DNA from: SAR324 cluster bacterium
Lineage (GTDB): Bacteria > SAR324 > JACQKK01
NCBI GenBank assembly: GCA_027297205.1
Contig: JAPUIH010000028.1
Coordinates: 1-32,112, forward strand
Length of the DNA: 32,112 bases
Direction of reading: 5' to 3'
Shown here piece after piece: positions 17,073 through 25,657 of this stretch (the stretch's first letter is position 1; each line of letters starts with the position of its first letter). Position numbers and translations under genes: made by a program. The notes below the pieces were generated by a model. The model worked only from the letters and a program-made list of their open reading frames with translations, was not told the DNA's origin and searched no databases.

Positions 17073-19268
17073 CTACTGGGGGGCGCTTCCGGAATTGCGT
17101 GACTGCAGGGCGGAAGCGGCCGTGAGCGCGTGGCTGAAATCTTCCATGCGCACAGTGAACTGCTCAATCATTCGTTCCACCTTGTCGCCATGAGCGGCGA
17201 TGTAGCTTTGCAGCCGCTCAAAGCCCGTGCGTCGGCAGAGGGTGGTCAGGTCCGCACCACTCATTCCCTCCGTGCGGCGGGCCAACTCTTCCAGCCGCAC
17301 GTCGGCATCCAGTTTCATATCGGCGGTGTGAATGGCCAGGATTTCCAGCCGTTCCTGCTCGTCCGGTAATTCCAATTCTATCACGATGCCGAAGCGGCTG
17401 GGGTTTAATAGCGCGGGCTCCACCAGATCCAGGCGGTTGGTGGCTCCTATGACCACCACCTCGCTGAACTTCTCCAGGCCGTCCATTTCGCTCAAGAACT
17501 GCCCGATTAGGCGTTCCCGGCCTCCCGCGTCATGGCTTTGCCCGCGGCGGGGGAATATGGTGTCCAATTCATCGAAGAACAAAATACAAGGGGAGGCTTG
17601 CTTGCCCTTGATGAACACCTGGCGCAGGGCCTTTTCCGATTCCCCCACCCACTTGGAAAACAGAGCCGCGGCATCCACGGTAATAAAGCTGAAGCCCCCT
17701 TCGGTGGCCAGGGCCCGCACCAGCAGGGTTTTTCCGCTTCCCGGTGGGCCGCTCAGCATGATTCCCCTGGGGGCCGTGGCGCCAGCGGCCTTGCTCAAGT
17801 TGGGATACAGTCGTGGCAGCTCGACCGTGGAGCGCAGCAGCGCCTTGCCCGCATGCAGGCCGCCCACCTCTTCCCATTTCACATTGGGCCGTTCAGCGAA
17901 AAACTCCCTGGTGGCGGTAGGCTCAATGCCCTTGAAGGCATCGAAGAAATGGTGCATGGAGATGGAGGTTTCTCCGGCCAGTTCCGAGATTTCCTTCTCC
18001 GCGAAGTCCTCCCGCTCCAGCACGTCCTTCAGCGCGGACATGCCCGCTTCCTTGCACAGCACCTCCAGATCCGCGCCGACGAATCCATGGGTGATTTCCG
18101 CCAACCGCTCCATGTCCACGTCATCGGCCAGGGGCATGCCGCGGGAATGAATTTTCAGGATTTGCAGCCGCCCTGGCCGGTTGGGTACTTTTACCACTAC
18201 TTCCCGGTCGAAGCGGCCCGGACGGCGCAGGGCATGGTCCAACAATTCGGGCACATTGGTGGCCCCGATGATCACCACCTCCCCGCGGGAGACCATCCCG
18301 TCCATCAGGGCCAGCAGTTGGGCCACCACCCGTTTTTCCACCTCGCCCGCGACTTCAGTGCGCTTGGGTGCGATGGCGTCAATCTCGTCGATGAAGATGA
18401 TACTGGGTGCGCGGCGCTGCGCCTCCTCGAAAATTTCGCGCAGCTTGGCTTCGCTTTCGCCGTAAAACTTGTGGATTACCTCCGGTCCGTTGATGCGGAT
18501 GAAGTGCGCGTTAACCTCGCTGGCGATGGCGCGGGCGATCGTGGTTTTCCCGGTGCCCGGAGGGCCGTACAGCAGCACCCCTTTGGGAGGCTCGATGCGC
18601 AGTTGCGCCAGCAACTCCGGGTATTTCATGGGCAATTCGATCATTTCCCGGATTCGAGTCAACTCCTCTTGCAACCCGCCGATATCCTCGTATTTCACCG
18701 AGGATTTGATCTCCAGGCTGGTGCGTACCTGTTCCTGGATGCGTACGTCGGTGTGCAGTACGGCGATGCATCCCGCACCTTCCGGCTCGAAAGCGGCCAC
18801 CTGGAATTGTGTGCCCTTGCGGGAATGGAGGGGTACCATGACTTTGTCCCCCAAGGTCAGGATCCGCCCCGCCAGTACTTCGCGAATGCGCCGCACTTCC
18901 GCCGGACCGTAGCTGGCCTTCTCCAGGGGGGTAATGAGCAGGGTTTGGGCATAGGGTGGGTCGCAGGGCGTGATGCGGATCCGGTCGTCTAGGCTGATGC
19001 CCGTATTTTCGCGAATCAGCCCGTCCATTTGAATGATGAGGCGCTGTCCGCTCTCCTCCTGCAGGGGCAACAGGCGGGCCATGGTGTTGCGCTCGCCTTC
19101 GATGAGCACCGCACCTCCCGGTTGTACGCCCAACGCGGCCATGGTTGCTTCGCTGGTGCGCACCACGCCCTGCTCTACGTCTTCTAGATGGGCCTCCACC
19201 ACACGCAGCCGGGGTCCTACCGCGGCTGCAAGGTCTTCCACCAGGTATTTGTCGAAGGGAACGGTCAT
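17073..19268 (-). CDS. Cdc48/VAT-type double AAA+ ATPase
   Basis: This is a bacterial homologue of archaeal VAT and eukaryotic p97/Cdc48, an unfoldase that pulls proteins apart through a hexameric pore. Residues 1-185 form the double-psi-barrel N domain. D1 has Walker A GPPGTGKT (235-242), Walker B IIFIDE (290-295), pore loop KFYGESE and arginine fingers R349/R352. D2 has Walker A GPPGSGKT (507-514), Walker B ILFFDE (562-567) and pore residue W540. In D2 the expected RPGR is NPSR: the first arginine finger is Asn622 while R625 remains. D2 may therefore hydrolyse ATP slowly or be regulated differently. No ubiquitin-like or proteasome gene is near; lptC follows by 24 bp. Confidence 0.93.
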   Translation of the reverse strand: MTVPFDKYLVEDLAAAVGPRLRVVEAHLEDVEQGVVRTSEATMAALGVQPGGAVLIEGERNTMARLLPLQEESGQRLIIQMDGLIRENTGISLDDRIRITPCDPPYAQTLLITPLEKASYGPAEVRRIREVLAGRILTLGDKVMVPLHSRKGTQFQVAAFEPEGAGCIAVLHTDVRIQEQVRTSLEIKSSVKYEDIGGLQEELTRIREMIELPMKYPELLAQLRIEPPKGVLLYGPPGTGKTTIARAIASEVNAHFIRINGPEVIHKFYGESEAKLREIFEEAQRRAPSIIFIDEIDAIAPKRTEVAGEVEKRVVAQLLALMDGMVSRGEVVIIGATNVPELLDHALRRPGRFDREVVVKVPNRPGRLQILKIHSRGMPLADDVDMERLAEITHGFVGADLEVLCKEAGMSALKDVLEREDFAEKEISELAGETSISMHHFFDAFKGIEPTATREFFAERPNVKWEEVGGLHAGKALLRSTVELPRLYPNLSKAAGATAPRGIMLSGPPGSGKTLLVRALATEGGFSFITVDAAALFSKWVGESEKALRQVFIKGKQASPCILFFDELDTIFPRRGQSHDAGGRERLIGQFLSEMDGLEKFSEVVVIGATNRLDLVEPALLNPSRFGIVIELELPDEQERLEILAIHTADMKLDADVRLEELARRTEGMSGADLTTLCRRTGFERLQSYIAAHGDKVERMIEQFTVRMEDFSHALTAASALQSRNSGSAPQ

Positions 19269-19483
19269 GCGGCCTGCCGTTGCTCCGGAGAAGTTTAAAA
19301 TTTACTCGCAAGCGGCCCTGGAATAAAGCCAATGATAGGCGATTCCCCAAGGGGTTGGCAACCAGGCTCCATCGCGGTTCGCCCGGTGGTGATTGCAATG
19401 GCCTCGGCTCTGCGGGTAAGCTGGTTGCGCCCCGTACCTCGAGGGGTGCCTGCACTACTGCAATTCCCAAGATTCGGCGCTAC
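19269..19483. other. Divergent spacer between cdc48-like gene and lspA
   Basis: The 215-bp spacer must hold promoters for both directions. I see an AT-rich patch (AAGTTTAAAATTTACTC, 19291-19307) but no convincing -35/-10 pair or operator. Confidence 0.4.
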
Positions 19484-19975
19484 GTGAAACTGCTTCTTAC
19501 CTCCCTGATCCTGATTACATTATCGGTCATCGCGGATCAGGGATCCAAGATCTGGGTGCGCATAAACGTAAATCCCTATGAGTCATCAACCCTGCTGCCG
19601 AATTTGCTGGAACTGACCCATGTGCAGAACAAAGGCGTCAGCTTCAGCTTTCTGGGCAATATTGCAGACTCCATGCGCGTGCCCCTGCTGATAGTAATCT
19701 CCCTGCTGGCAATGGCATTACTGACCTATTACTGGTGGCGGCAACGTCACCAGCTGAACGCCCTATCTCATTTGGCCTTTCAACTGATCCTGGGAGGCGC
19801 AATTGGGAATCTAATCGACCGCACCTTGTTTGGCGCGGTGACGGATTTCCTGCACTTTCGATTCTATTCCATCAGCTTTTTCGTGAACAACCTGGCGGAT
19901 ATTTTAATCAGTGCCGGAGTGGTGATTTATCTGTTGGGGATGTTGCAAGCGAGTAATAGACAGCGGGAGAGCTAG
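19484..19975 (+). CDS. lspA: Lipoprotein signal peptidase (signal peptidase II)
   Basis: LspA cleaves signal peptides from diacylglyceryl-prolipoproteins in the inner membrane. The 163 residues contain four membrane helices and all family motifs: DQGSK (residues 18-22), VQNKGVSFSFL, GGAIGNLIDR, VTDFLHF with the first catalytic Asp, and NNLADILIS with the second. The GTG at 19484 is chosen because it gives the normal short cytoplasmic start VKLLLTSLIL and no ATG lies near; no strong ribosome binding site is visible. Its usual partners ileS, fkpB or ispH are not adjacent. A candidate substrate, the lipoprotein MltA, is encoded in this window. Confidence 0.92.
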   Translation: MKLLLTSLILITLSVIADQGSKIWVRINVNPYESSTLLPNLLELTHVQNKGVSFSFLGNIADSMRVPLLIVISLLAMALLTYYWWRQRHQLNALSHLAFQLILGGAIGNLIDRTLFGAVTDFLHFRFYSISFFVNNLADILISAGVVIYLLGMLQASNRQRES

Positions 19976-19982
19976 CCGCCTT

Positions 19983-20008
19983 GGCCTGGAGGTCGGCGCC
20001 TCCGGGCC
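19983..20008. terminator. Hairpin between convergent lspA and degQ-like gene
   Basis: GGCCTGGAGG and CCTCCGGGCC pair over ten positions (one G-U) around a six-base loop. The hairpin sits in the 75-bp gap between two convergent genes, where a shared terminator is expected. No strong T-run follows on either side. Confidence 0.5.
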
Positions 20009-20050
20009 GTAATGGGCGGAGTGTATCAGCAGGGCGGCGGGGAGCGGCGC

Positions 20051-21526
20051 TCAGGGTTTCTTCACCGCCACGAATTGCGTCATTTGTCCCAATTGCAGAA
20101 GGAACAACACCTGCTTGCCCTTGGGGGCACTGCCGTAGATCCTGCGGAAATCCTGAATATTGCGGACGTGCTTGCGGTCCACCTCGACGATCAAGGATCG
20201 TGGCCGGAGATTGGCCTCCGCCGCGGGGCTGTTGGGCTTCACCTCCACGATCAGCACCCCGGACAGTCCCACATATCCCAGTTGTTCGGCCAACTCCCGG
20301 GTCAGCGGCCGCAGTACCAACCCCAGTTCTCGCTCCGGTGACGCGTCACTCTCTCTTCCCTGCCGGCCCGGCCCGGGTGCGCGCCGTCCGCTGATCGCGG
20401 CGCGCATGTCCTCGGGTTGCTCACCAACCTTGACCATCAGTTTCATGTCTTCGCCATCCCTGGTCAGATTCACCGGGACGGATGTGCCGGGCTTCACGGC
20501 GGCAACCGCATTGCGCAGTTCGTTCGAATCTGTCACCGCTCTCTGGTTGAATTTGGTAATCACGTCCCCCTGCAGGATTCCGGATTTCCCGGCAGGAGTG
20601 TCTTCGCCCACATTGGCGATCAGCACGCCGCTCTTAACCTTAATATCCAAGGCCTCCGCTATTTCCTGGGTGACGTTCTGAATGACCACGCCCAGAAAGC
20701 CCCGCGTAACCTTCCCCGTATCAATGAGGGACTGCATAACGCTGCGCACCATGTTGATCGGTATGGCAAATCCAATGCCTTGATTGCCCCCGGTACGGCT
20801 GAAAATGGCCGTGTTCACACCCACCAGCTCTCCTTTCAGGTTAACAAGCGGGCCCCCGCTGTTGCCCGGATTGATGGATGCATCGGTCTGGATGAAGTCC
20901 TCGTAGTCGGTCAGGCCTACCTGAGAACGGCCCTTGGCGCTGACGATTCCCGCGGTGATGGTCTGTTCCAGGCCAAAGGGATTTCCGATGGCGATCACCG
21001 ATTCTCCCACCTCCAGTTCGTCCGAGTCGCCGAAATTTGCCACGGGCAGATCCTTGCCTTCAATCTTGATCACGGCAAGGTCCGTTGGCCGGTCCGCACC
21101 CACCAGTTTCGCTTCGAATTGTCTGCCGTCGGGCAGCTTCACGGTTATTTTGTCGGCCCCTGCCACGACATGGTTGTTGGTGATAATATATCCGCGTTTG
21201 TCCACGATGGAGCCGGAGCCCAGTCCCCGCTGTTTGAATTCCCTGGGCATGCGCGGCTGAAAAAAGCGCCGGAAGAACTCGTCATCGAAGAAATCCTGGG
21301 ATGGCTCCTGTGGCTGCTCCGAGCCCTTTACGGTCTTTTCCACCCGGATATGCACCACGGCGGGACTGATCCTCTTGATGATGGCCGCACGGGCCTTGGA
21401 TGCGCGCTGCAGCGCTTTGATGTCATCGGTCACGTCCGCCATGGCGGCCCCGGAAAAGGCGCCGATACCCAGTACAATCGCCAGTGCCGTGGCGATAAGA
21501 CAGCCGCGAGCTTTTAATACGTTCAC
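20051..21526 (-). CDS. Do-family periplasmic serine protease (DegP/DegQ-like)
   Basis: These proteases degrade or hold misfolded envelope proteins. The 491 residues begin with a signal peptide (VLKARGCLIATALAIVLGIGAFSGAAMA, cleavage after AMA). The trypsin-like triad is H119 in TNNHVV, D149 in TDLAVI and S223 in GNSGGP. The long LA loop contains FFDDEFFRRFFQP, common in MucD/DegQ-type proteins. Two PDZ domains follow (roughly 245-335 and 385-480) separated by a Pro/Gly/Arg-rich linker. The GTG at 21526 is preferred because GGAG stands about nine bases upstream; the frame continues to 21571 without a better site. No anti-sigma factor genes of the algU-mucD kind are adjacent. Confidence 0.9.
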   Translation of the reverse strand: MNVLKARGCLIATALAIVLGIGAFSGAAMADVTDDIKALQRASKARAAIIKRISPAVVHIRVEKTVKGSEQPQEPSQDFFDDEFFRRFFQPRMPREFKQRGLGSGSIVDKRGYIITNNHVVAGADKITVKLPDGRQFEAKLVGADRPTDLAVIKIEGKDLPVANFGDSDELEVGESVIAIGNPFGLEQTITAGIVSAKGRSQVGLTDYEDFIQTDASINPGNSGGPLVNLKGELVGVNTAIFSRTGGNQGIGFAIPINMVRSVMQSLIDTGKVTRGFLGVVIQNVTQEIAEALDIKVKSGVLIANVGEDTPAGKSGILQGDVITKFNQRAVTDSNELRNAVAAVKPGTSVPVNLTRDGEDMKLMVKVGEQPEDMRAAISGRRAPGPGRQGRESDASPERELGLVLRPLTRELAEQLGYVGLSGVLIVEVKPNSPAAEANLRPRSLIVEVDRKHVRNIQDFRRIYGSAPKGKQVLFLLQLGQMTQFVAVKKP

Positions 21527-21789
21527 GTTCTCAAACTCCAGACAGATGTTATTGCGTATACCAAGTGCCACGCCAGCCGGGCACCGGAAATTCGGCTGCT
21601 CCGGACGAGTCCGGCAAGGCGGTGAATTCCGGCTGGCGGCGGCGCCATCTAATTTGATAGATCGATCCTGGGGCGATATCGTTCAATCGCCTATCCAACC
21701 AGTTTAATGAAGGGCGCGGATTTGTTCAACGGAAAGCATGCGCGGCCATGCTCTTGAGTTTCTGCGCGCTCCCCGGCTATCGCCGCCGG

Positions 21790-22512
21790 CTAGCCTGTCA
21801 TCCAGTACCAGGCCGCGCTTACGGCGTGGTTGATGGGTGTGATCAACAGCTCGGGAAGCAGGTCGTGCTGAAACTCCGCCCATTGTCCTCGCGAATGGTA
21901 ACGGGAGATCAGCACAAAATGTATCCATCGCCATGAGGCCACGGCGTACAGAAGCCATGCCGCCGATGCCAGGAACATATTTAATTGGGGTTTCCATCTG
22001 GCCAATGCGCGCAGTCCCGCGGCGATGAACAAGGTCGTCATGAACAGCCACAGCAGGTAGGGGGTAAACCAGCCGATGTGGCTGTAGCTCCCGAATCGGA
22101 CCACCGCGGGCCAGAAAATCGGCATGGACCAGCCGGGCGTGAAGAAATCGCCGAACAGGTGGATTATTGTGCCAATCCACAAACCGCCGGTCAGCCAAAG
22201 ATAGGCCGCCAGCGCCGAGCCGCCTTCACGGCGGGAGGCCAAGGGGCGGTACAGCAATGCGGCAACCAGCAGTGCCATCAGCAACCCGCCCAGCAGGGAA
22301 TGTGACGCCGCGCGGTGACCGTACCAAACCCCGCTAAAATATTCCGCCCGGCCCAGCAGCAACTTGCTCAGAATGTCCGCATCGGGCAAGGCCGCCCCCA
22401 GCAAGAATGCCCAACCCAGGGATCTTTCGGAAATGGCGCTATGCTTTTTCAGCGCCGGCATGACCGTACGCGCACATACGTAGGCGCTCAACCCGTGATT
22501 GATTGTAATCAT
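21790..22512 (-). CDS. YdjM-like integral membrane protein (putative metal-dependent hydrolase family)
   Basis: This 240-residue membrane protein opens with MITINHGLSAYV, followed by GAALPDADIL and YGHRAASHSLLGGLL. A conserved Asp pair and His residues at the start of helices mark the LexA-regulated, YdjM-type 'membrane-bound metal-dependent hydrolase' family (DUF457). A further IIHLFGDFFTPGW completes the metal-ligand set. Five or more hydrophobic segments are present. The biochemical activity of the family is not established. The ATG at 22512 with CAGGA upstream is chosen; the frame is open further but the added residues are not family-like. The gene diverges from hldE across a 242-bp spacer. 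Confidence 0.75.
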   Translation of the reverse strand: MITINHGLSAYVCARTVMPALKKHSAISERSLGWAFLLGAALPDADILSKLLLGRAEYFSGVWYGHRAASHSLLGGLLMALLVAALLYRPLASRREGGSALAAYLWLTGGLWIGTIIHLFGDFFTPGWSMPIFWPAVVRFGSYSHIGWFTPYLLWLFMTTLFIAAGLRALARWKPQLNMFLASAAWLLYAVASWRWIHFVLISRYHSRGQWAEFQHDLLPELLITPINHAVSAAWYWMTG

Positions 22513-22754
22513 GGACAGTCCTGCTTCCTGCGACCTTGGAACGTCCCCGGGTAGCGTGAAATCCCCGTGCTGCCGATTCGCGCTCCCATTTTCACACCGC
22601 GCCTTGTAAGATATGACCCAGCCCGGCGGCCGCCGCATTATACCCGATGGCGTGGGAGGAGAGTAATAATAGAATTATTCGCCGCTTTTTCCTTGCCCGC
22701 ACCGGTACGGTGCGGCGGATGCTTACGAATCGTGCATAAACCGGGAGATTCGCC
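22513..22754. promoter_or_regulatory. Divergent spacer upstream of hldE with a perfect hairpin
   Basis: The 242-bp spacer contains an AT-rich block (22663-22679) followed by the perfect hairpin CCGCACCG-GTA-CGGTGCGG (22696-22714), 41 bases before the hldE start. The AT-rich block suits a promoter and the hairpin a leader structure or operator. No clear -35 hexamer could be set. Confidence 0.35.
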
Positions 22755-24185
22755 TTGAAGGATGTCCTTGACCAGTTGCGGAAGACCAGTGTCCTCGTGA
22801 TCGGCGACCTGATGGTGGACAATTACCAATGGGGCAAGGTGGAGCGTATTTCGCCGGAAGCGCCGGTGCCCGTGGTGAAAATTCAGAGTGAGGAACTGCG
22901 GCTGGGCGGGGCGGCCAACGTGGTGAGCAACCTGGCCGCCCTGGGTTGCCAGGTGGGGGTGTGCGGGCTGATCGGCGACGACGCCATGGGCGTGAAAATC
23001 TCCGCAATGCTTGACGGGATGGGCGTGGACCGCACCGGGCTGATTACCGACCCGCATCGTCCAACCATCGAAAAGACCCGCATCATGGCCCAGAACCAGC
23101 AGATGCTGCGCTATGACCGTGAGCAGACCGGCCCACCGGCGGACGCCGTGGCCGAGCAGGCCGCTAATTATCTGGAACGGCATGCGCAGTCCTACGACGG
23201 CATCATTGTCTCGGACTACGGCAAGGGGCTGATCAGTAAGGAATTGCTGGGGGCGCTGAATTCAGGAAAGTCCAAGCCGCCGGTCTTCGTGGATCCGAAG
23301 GGAATGAATTATGGGCTTTATCGCGGGGCCGCCTGCCTCACCCCCAACGAGCAGGAGGCCGCCCTTGCTTCCCGCATCGCCATATCGGACGACGCGTCGG
23401 CCCTGGAGGCCGGCCGGGCGTTGATGAATGAACTTAAGCTGCTTCATCTCTGCATCACCCGCGGTGCGGGGGGCGTGCTGGCCATGACGGGAGGAGAGCA
23501 TCGCTTTCTCCCGGCGCGGGCGAGGGAAGTGTTCGATGTTACCGGGGCGGGAGATACTTTCATCAGTGTGGCGGCGGCCCTCAGCTTTTCCGGGCACCCC
23601 TTCTTTGAGTGCGTAGAGATGGCCAACCTCGCCGCCGGAGTGGTGGTGGGCAAGCTGGGCACTGCCGCCGTTACGCCCCATGAAATTCTTGGTGCCGCGG
23701 AAGGCGGAGCGAAGTACTACACAGCGCTTGAAATTGTGGAGTTGGCCGCCTCCCTGCACGCCCAGTCCAAGCGCATTGTGTTCACCAACGGCTGCTTTGA
23801 TCTGATTCATACCGGGCATATCCAGTACCTGCAGGCCTCCCGTGCTTTGGGAGACGTGCTGATTATTGGTCTAAATTCCGATGCGTCGGTGCGGCGCCTG
23901 AAAGGGCCGGAGCGCCCGCTGATCGGCGAGGCGGATCGCGCGCATCTGCTGGGTGCATTGTCATGCGTGGATTACGTGGTGGTGTTCGACGATGACGACC
24001 CGTTGGAACTGATCCGTGGTATTCGGCCCGATCTGCTAACCAAGGGGGCAGACTACACCGTGGAAACCGTCGTGGGTCACGATATGCTGTCAGAATGGGG
24101 TGGCGAGGTGCGTCTGATTCCCCTCGTCGAAGATCGCTCCACTTCGAGACTGATCGAGAAACTCGCGAAGCAGAGCCGGGGCTAG
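22755..24185 (+). CDS. hldE: Bifunctional heptose-7-phosphate kinase / heptose-1-phosphate adenylyltransferase HldE
   Basis: HldE makes ADP-D-glycero-beta-D-manno-heptose, precursor of the LPS inner core. The first ~320 residues are a PfkB-type kinase with ISPEAPVPVV, LGGAANVVSNLAALG and the catalytic VTGAGDTF (near 262). The last ~135 residues are a cytidylyltransferase-like domain with FTNGCFDLIHTGH (near 342-355) and LIIGLNSDASVRRLKG. At 476 residues it matches the fused form. The start is a TTG at 22755 preceded by GGGAG seven bases upstream; no ATG fits. hldD and gmhA/gmhB are not in the window. Confidence 0.95.
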   Translation: MKDVLDQLRKTSVLVIGDLMVDNYQWGKVERISPEAPVPVVKIQSEELRLGGAANVVSNLAALGCQVGVCGLIGDDAMGVKISAMLDGMGVDRTGLITDPHRPTIEKTRIMAQNQQMLRYDREQTGPPADAVAEQAANYLERHAQSYDGIIVSDYGKGLISKELLGALNSGKSKPPVFVDPKGMNYGLYRGAACLTPNEQEAALASRIAISDDASALEAGRALMNELKLLHLCITRGAGGVLAMTGGEHRFLPARAREVFDVTGAGDTFISVAAALSFSGHPFFECVEMANLAAGVVVGKLGTAAVTPHEILGAAEGGAKYYTALEIVELAASLHAQSKRIVFTNGCFDLIHTGHIQYLQASRALGDVLIIGLNSDASVRRLKGPERPLIGEADRAHLLGALSCVDYVVVFDDDDPLELIRGIRPDLLTKGADYTVETVVGHDMLSEWGGEVRLIPLVEDRSTSRLIEKLAKQSRG

Positions 24186-24250
24186 AGTTTTCCTACAACC
24201 CTCCGAGTAGTCAGTGGGCTGCAATTCCGGCCTGCGTTGCCGAGGAAGAG

Positions 24251-24643
24251 ATGAAAATTGACAGGATGGACCATCTTGTGCTGACGGTGAAAGACCTCGC
24301 CGCCAACTGTGAGTTTTACTCCGGTGTGCTGGGCATGCAAGTCATCAATTTTGGCGAAGGGCGCACCGCACTGCGTTTCGGCAACCAGAAAATGAATCTC
24401 CACGAGGCGGGCCGGGAATTTTCTCCCAGGGCACGCACCCCCACCCCCGGCTCGGGCGATCTTTGTTTCATCACCAGTGTTCCCATGGCGCAGGTGATCG
24501 AACATCTGCGTGGTTGCGGCACGGAAATCGTCGAGGGCCCGGGACCGCGCACCGGCGCCCGGCGGATGCTGGATTCCGTCTATATCCGCGACCCCGACGA
24601 CAATCTAATCGAAATCTCCAACGAAACTTCCGAGCCCAGCTAA
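24251..24643 (+). CDS. VOC (glyoxalase/dioxygenase superfamily) protein
   Basis: This 130-residue protein has the two beta-alpha-beta-beta-beta modules of the vicinal-oxygen-chelate fold. The predicted metal residues are H8 in MDHLVLTV, H56 in MNLHEAG and the glutamate in DNLIEIS. The family includes glyoxalase I, fosfomycin-resistance enzymes and extradiol dioxygenases; the close type here is the small 'VOC family virulence' group without assigned substrate. CGAGGAAGAG directly before the ATG supplies the ribosome binding site. It follows hldE by 65 bp on the same strand and may share its transcript. Confidence 0.8.
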   Translation: MKIDRMDHLVLTVKDLAANCEFYSGVLGMQVINFGEGRTALRFGNQKMNLHEAGREFSPRARTPTPGSGDLCFITSVPMAQVIEHLRGCGTEIVEGPGPRTGARRMLDSVYIRDPDDNLIEISNETSEPS

Positions 24644-24723
24644 GACAGCTTGTGGGACCCTCGCCACGGGTTGAGGCGGGGGGTGATCGGCGCGGTTGGG
24701 CCACGAATGGGGCAATGCCTCAT

Positions 24724-25554
24724 TCACCTGCGCGGCAAGGAATCCAGAAACCCGCTCAGCCAGGCGTAGTAGGCGGGCCCGGGAACAAGGTAGGTGTCGT
24801 TGTGGCTTCCTCCCTGCACCGGCTGAAAGCGCTTGCGGGAGGAGGCGGCTTCGTCGAAAATCCGCTTGCCCATCACAAAAGGCACAAGCTCGTCCTGGGT
24901 GCCGTGAATGACCAACAGGGGCAGTGCGAGATTCCTCACCGCGGCCAGGGTGTCAAAGCGGGAGCGCACCAGCAGGTGGATGCCGGGCAGCGGAAGCACC
25001 CGCTTGGCCATTTCCGGGGCAGAGGTGAAAGCGGATTCCAGAATTAGCGCTCGCGCCGGGCGTTTGCCAGCCACCTGGGCTGCCACGGCGGCTCCCAGGG
25101 AGCGTCCGAACAGCACAATGTCATGGGACCCGGTCTCCTTTTGCAGCCAGTCGAAGGCGGCCAGTCCGTCGGCCAACAATCCTGCTTCAGAGGGCCTGCC
25201 CGTGCTGCCGCCATAGCCGCGGTAATCAAAGATCAGCACGGATATGCCCGCCCGCCACAGCCCCGCCACATTGTGCAGCCGGTCCTCCCGGTTGCCGGCA
25301 TTGCCGTGGAAAAACAGCAGCAGCGGCGCTTCTCGTTCCGGGCGGGGGCACCACCAGGCCCCCAGGGTTTCCCCATCCTCTGTTTCCAGAGCCACTTCCC
25401 GATAGGGCAGTGCAAAGTCCCTGGGGGTTGTGCCGCCCAGCGAGGTGGGATGGTAAAGCATGGAAGGTTCCAGCCCATAACGCAGCCATGCCACGAGCAG
25501 CAGCGCCAATGCGGCTATCACGAGCAGGGTTGTCACGTTTTTCCCGAGTTTCAC
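24724..25554 (-). CDS. Membrane-anchored alpha/beta hydrolase (ABHD13/YfhR-like)
   Basis: An N-terminal signal anchor (TTLLVIAALALLLVAWL) precedes a single alpha/beta-hydrolase domain in this 276-residue protein. The oxyanion-hole stretch is FFHGNAGNRE, the nucleophile serine lies in GRSLG, the acid is the Asp in HGTQDELVP and the base is the His in GGSHND. YRGYGGSTGRPSE is characteristic of the BEM46/ABHD13/YfhR group. Substrates are unknown, esters or thioesters being likely. The gene lies 103 bp downstream of the biotin carboxylase fusion on the same strand. Confidence 0.85.
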   Translation of the reverse strand: MKLGKNVTTLLVIAALALLLVAWLRYGLEPSMLYHPTSLGGTTPRDFALPYREVALETEDGETLGAWWCPRPEREAPLLLFFHGNAGNREDRLHNVAGLWRAGISVLIFDYRGYGGSTGRPSEAGLLADGLAAFDWLQKETGSHDIVLFGRSLGAAVAAQVAGKRPARALILESAFTSAPEMAKRVLPLPGIHLLVRSRFDTLAAVRNLALPLLVIHGTQDELVPFVMGKRIFDEAASSRKRFQPVQGGSHNDTYLVPGPAYYAWLSGFLDSLPRR

Positions 25555-25657
25555 ATCCGGGCGCCTTGTAATGGCTGATGCGGCGGAGACCCCACGGAGT
25601 AAGGAGCGCGAACGCCTTTTCCAGGGGCGGGTGCGGTCACGGGGAAGCGCCGAGGGG

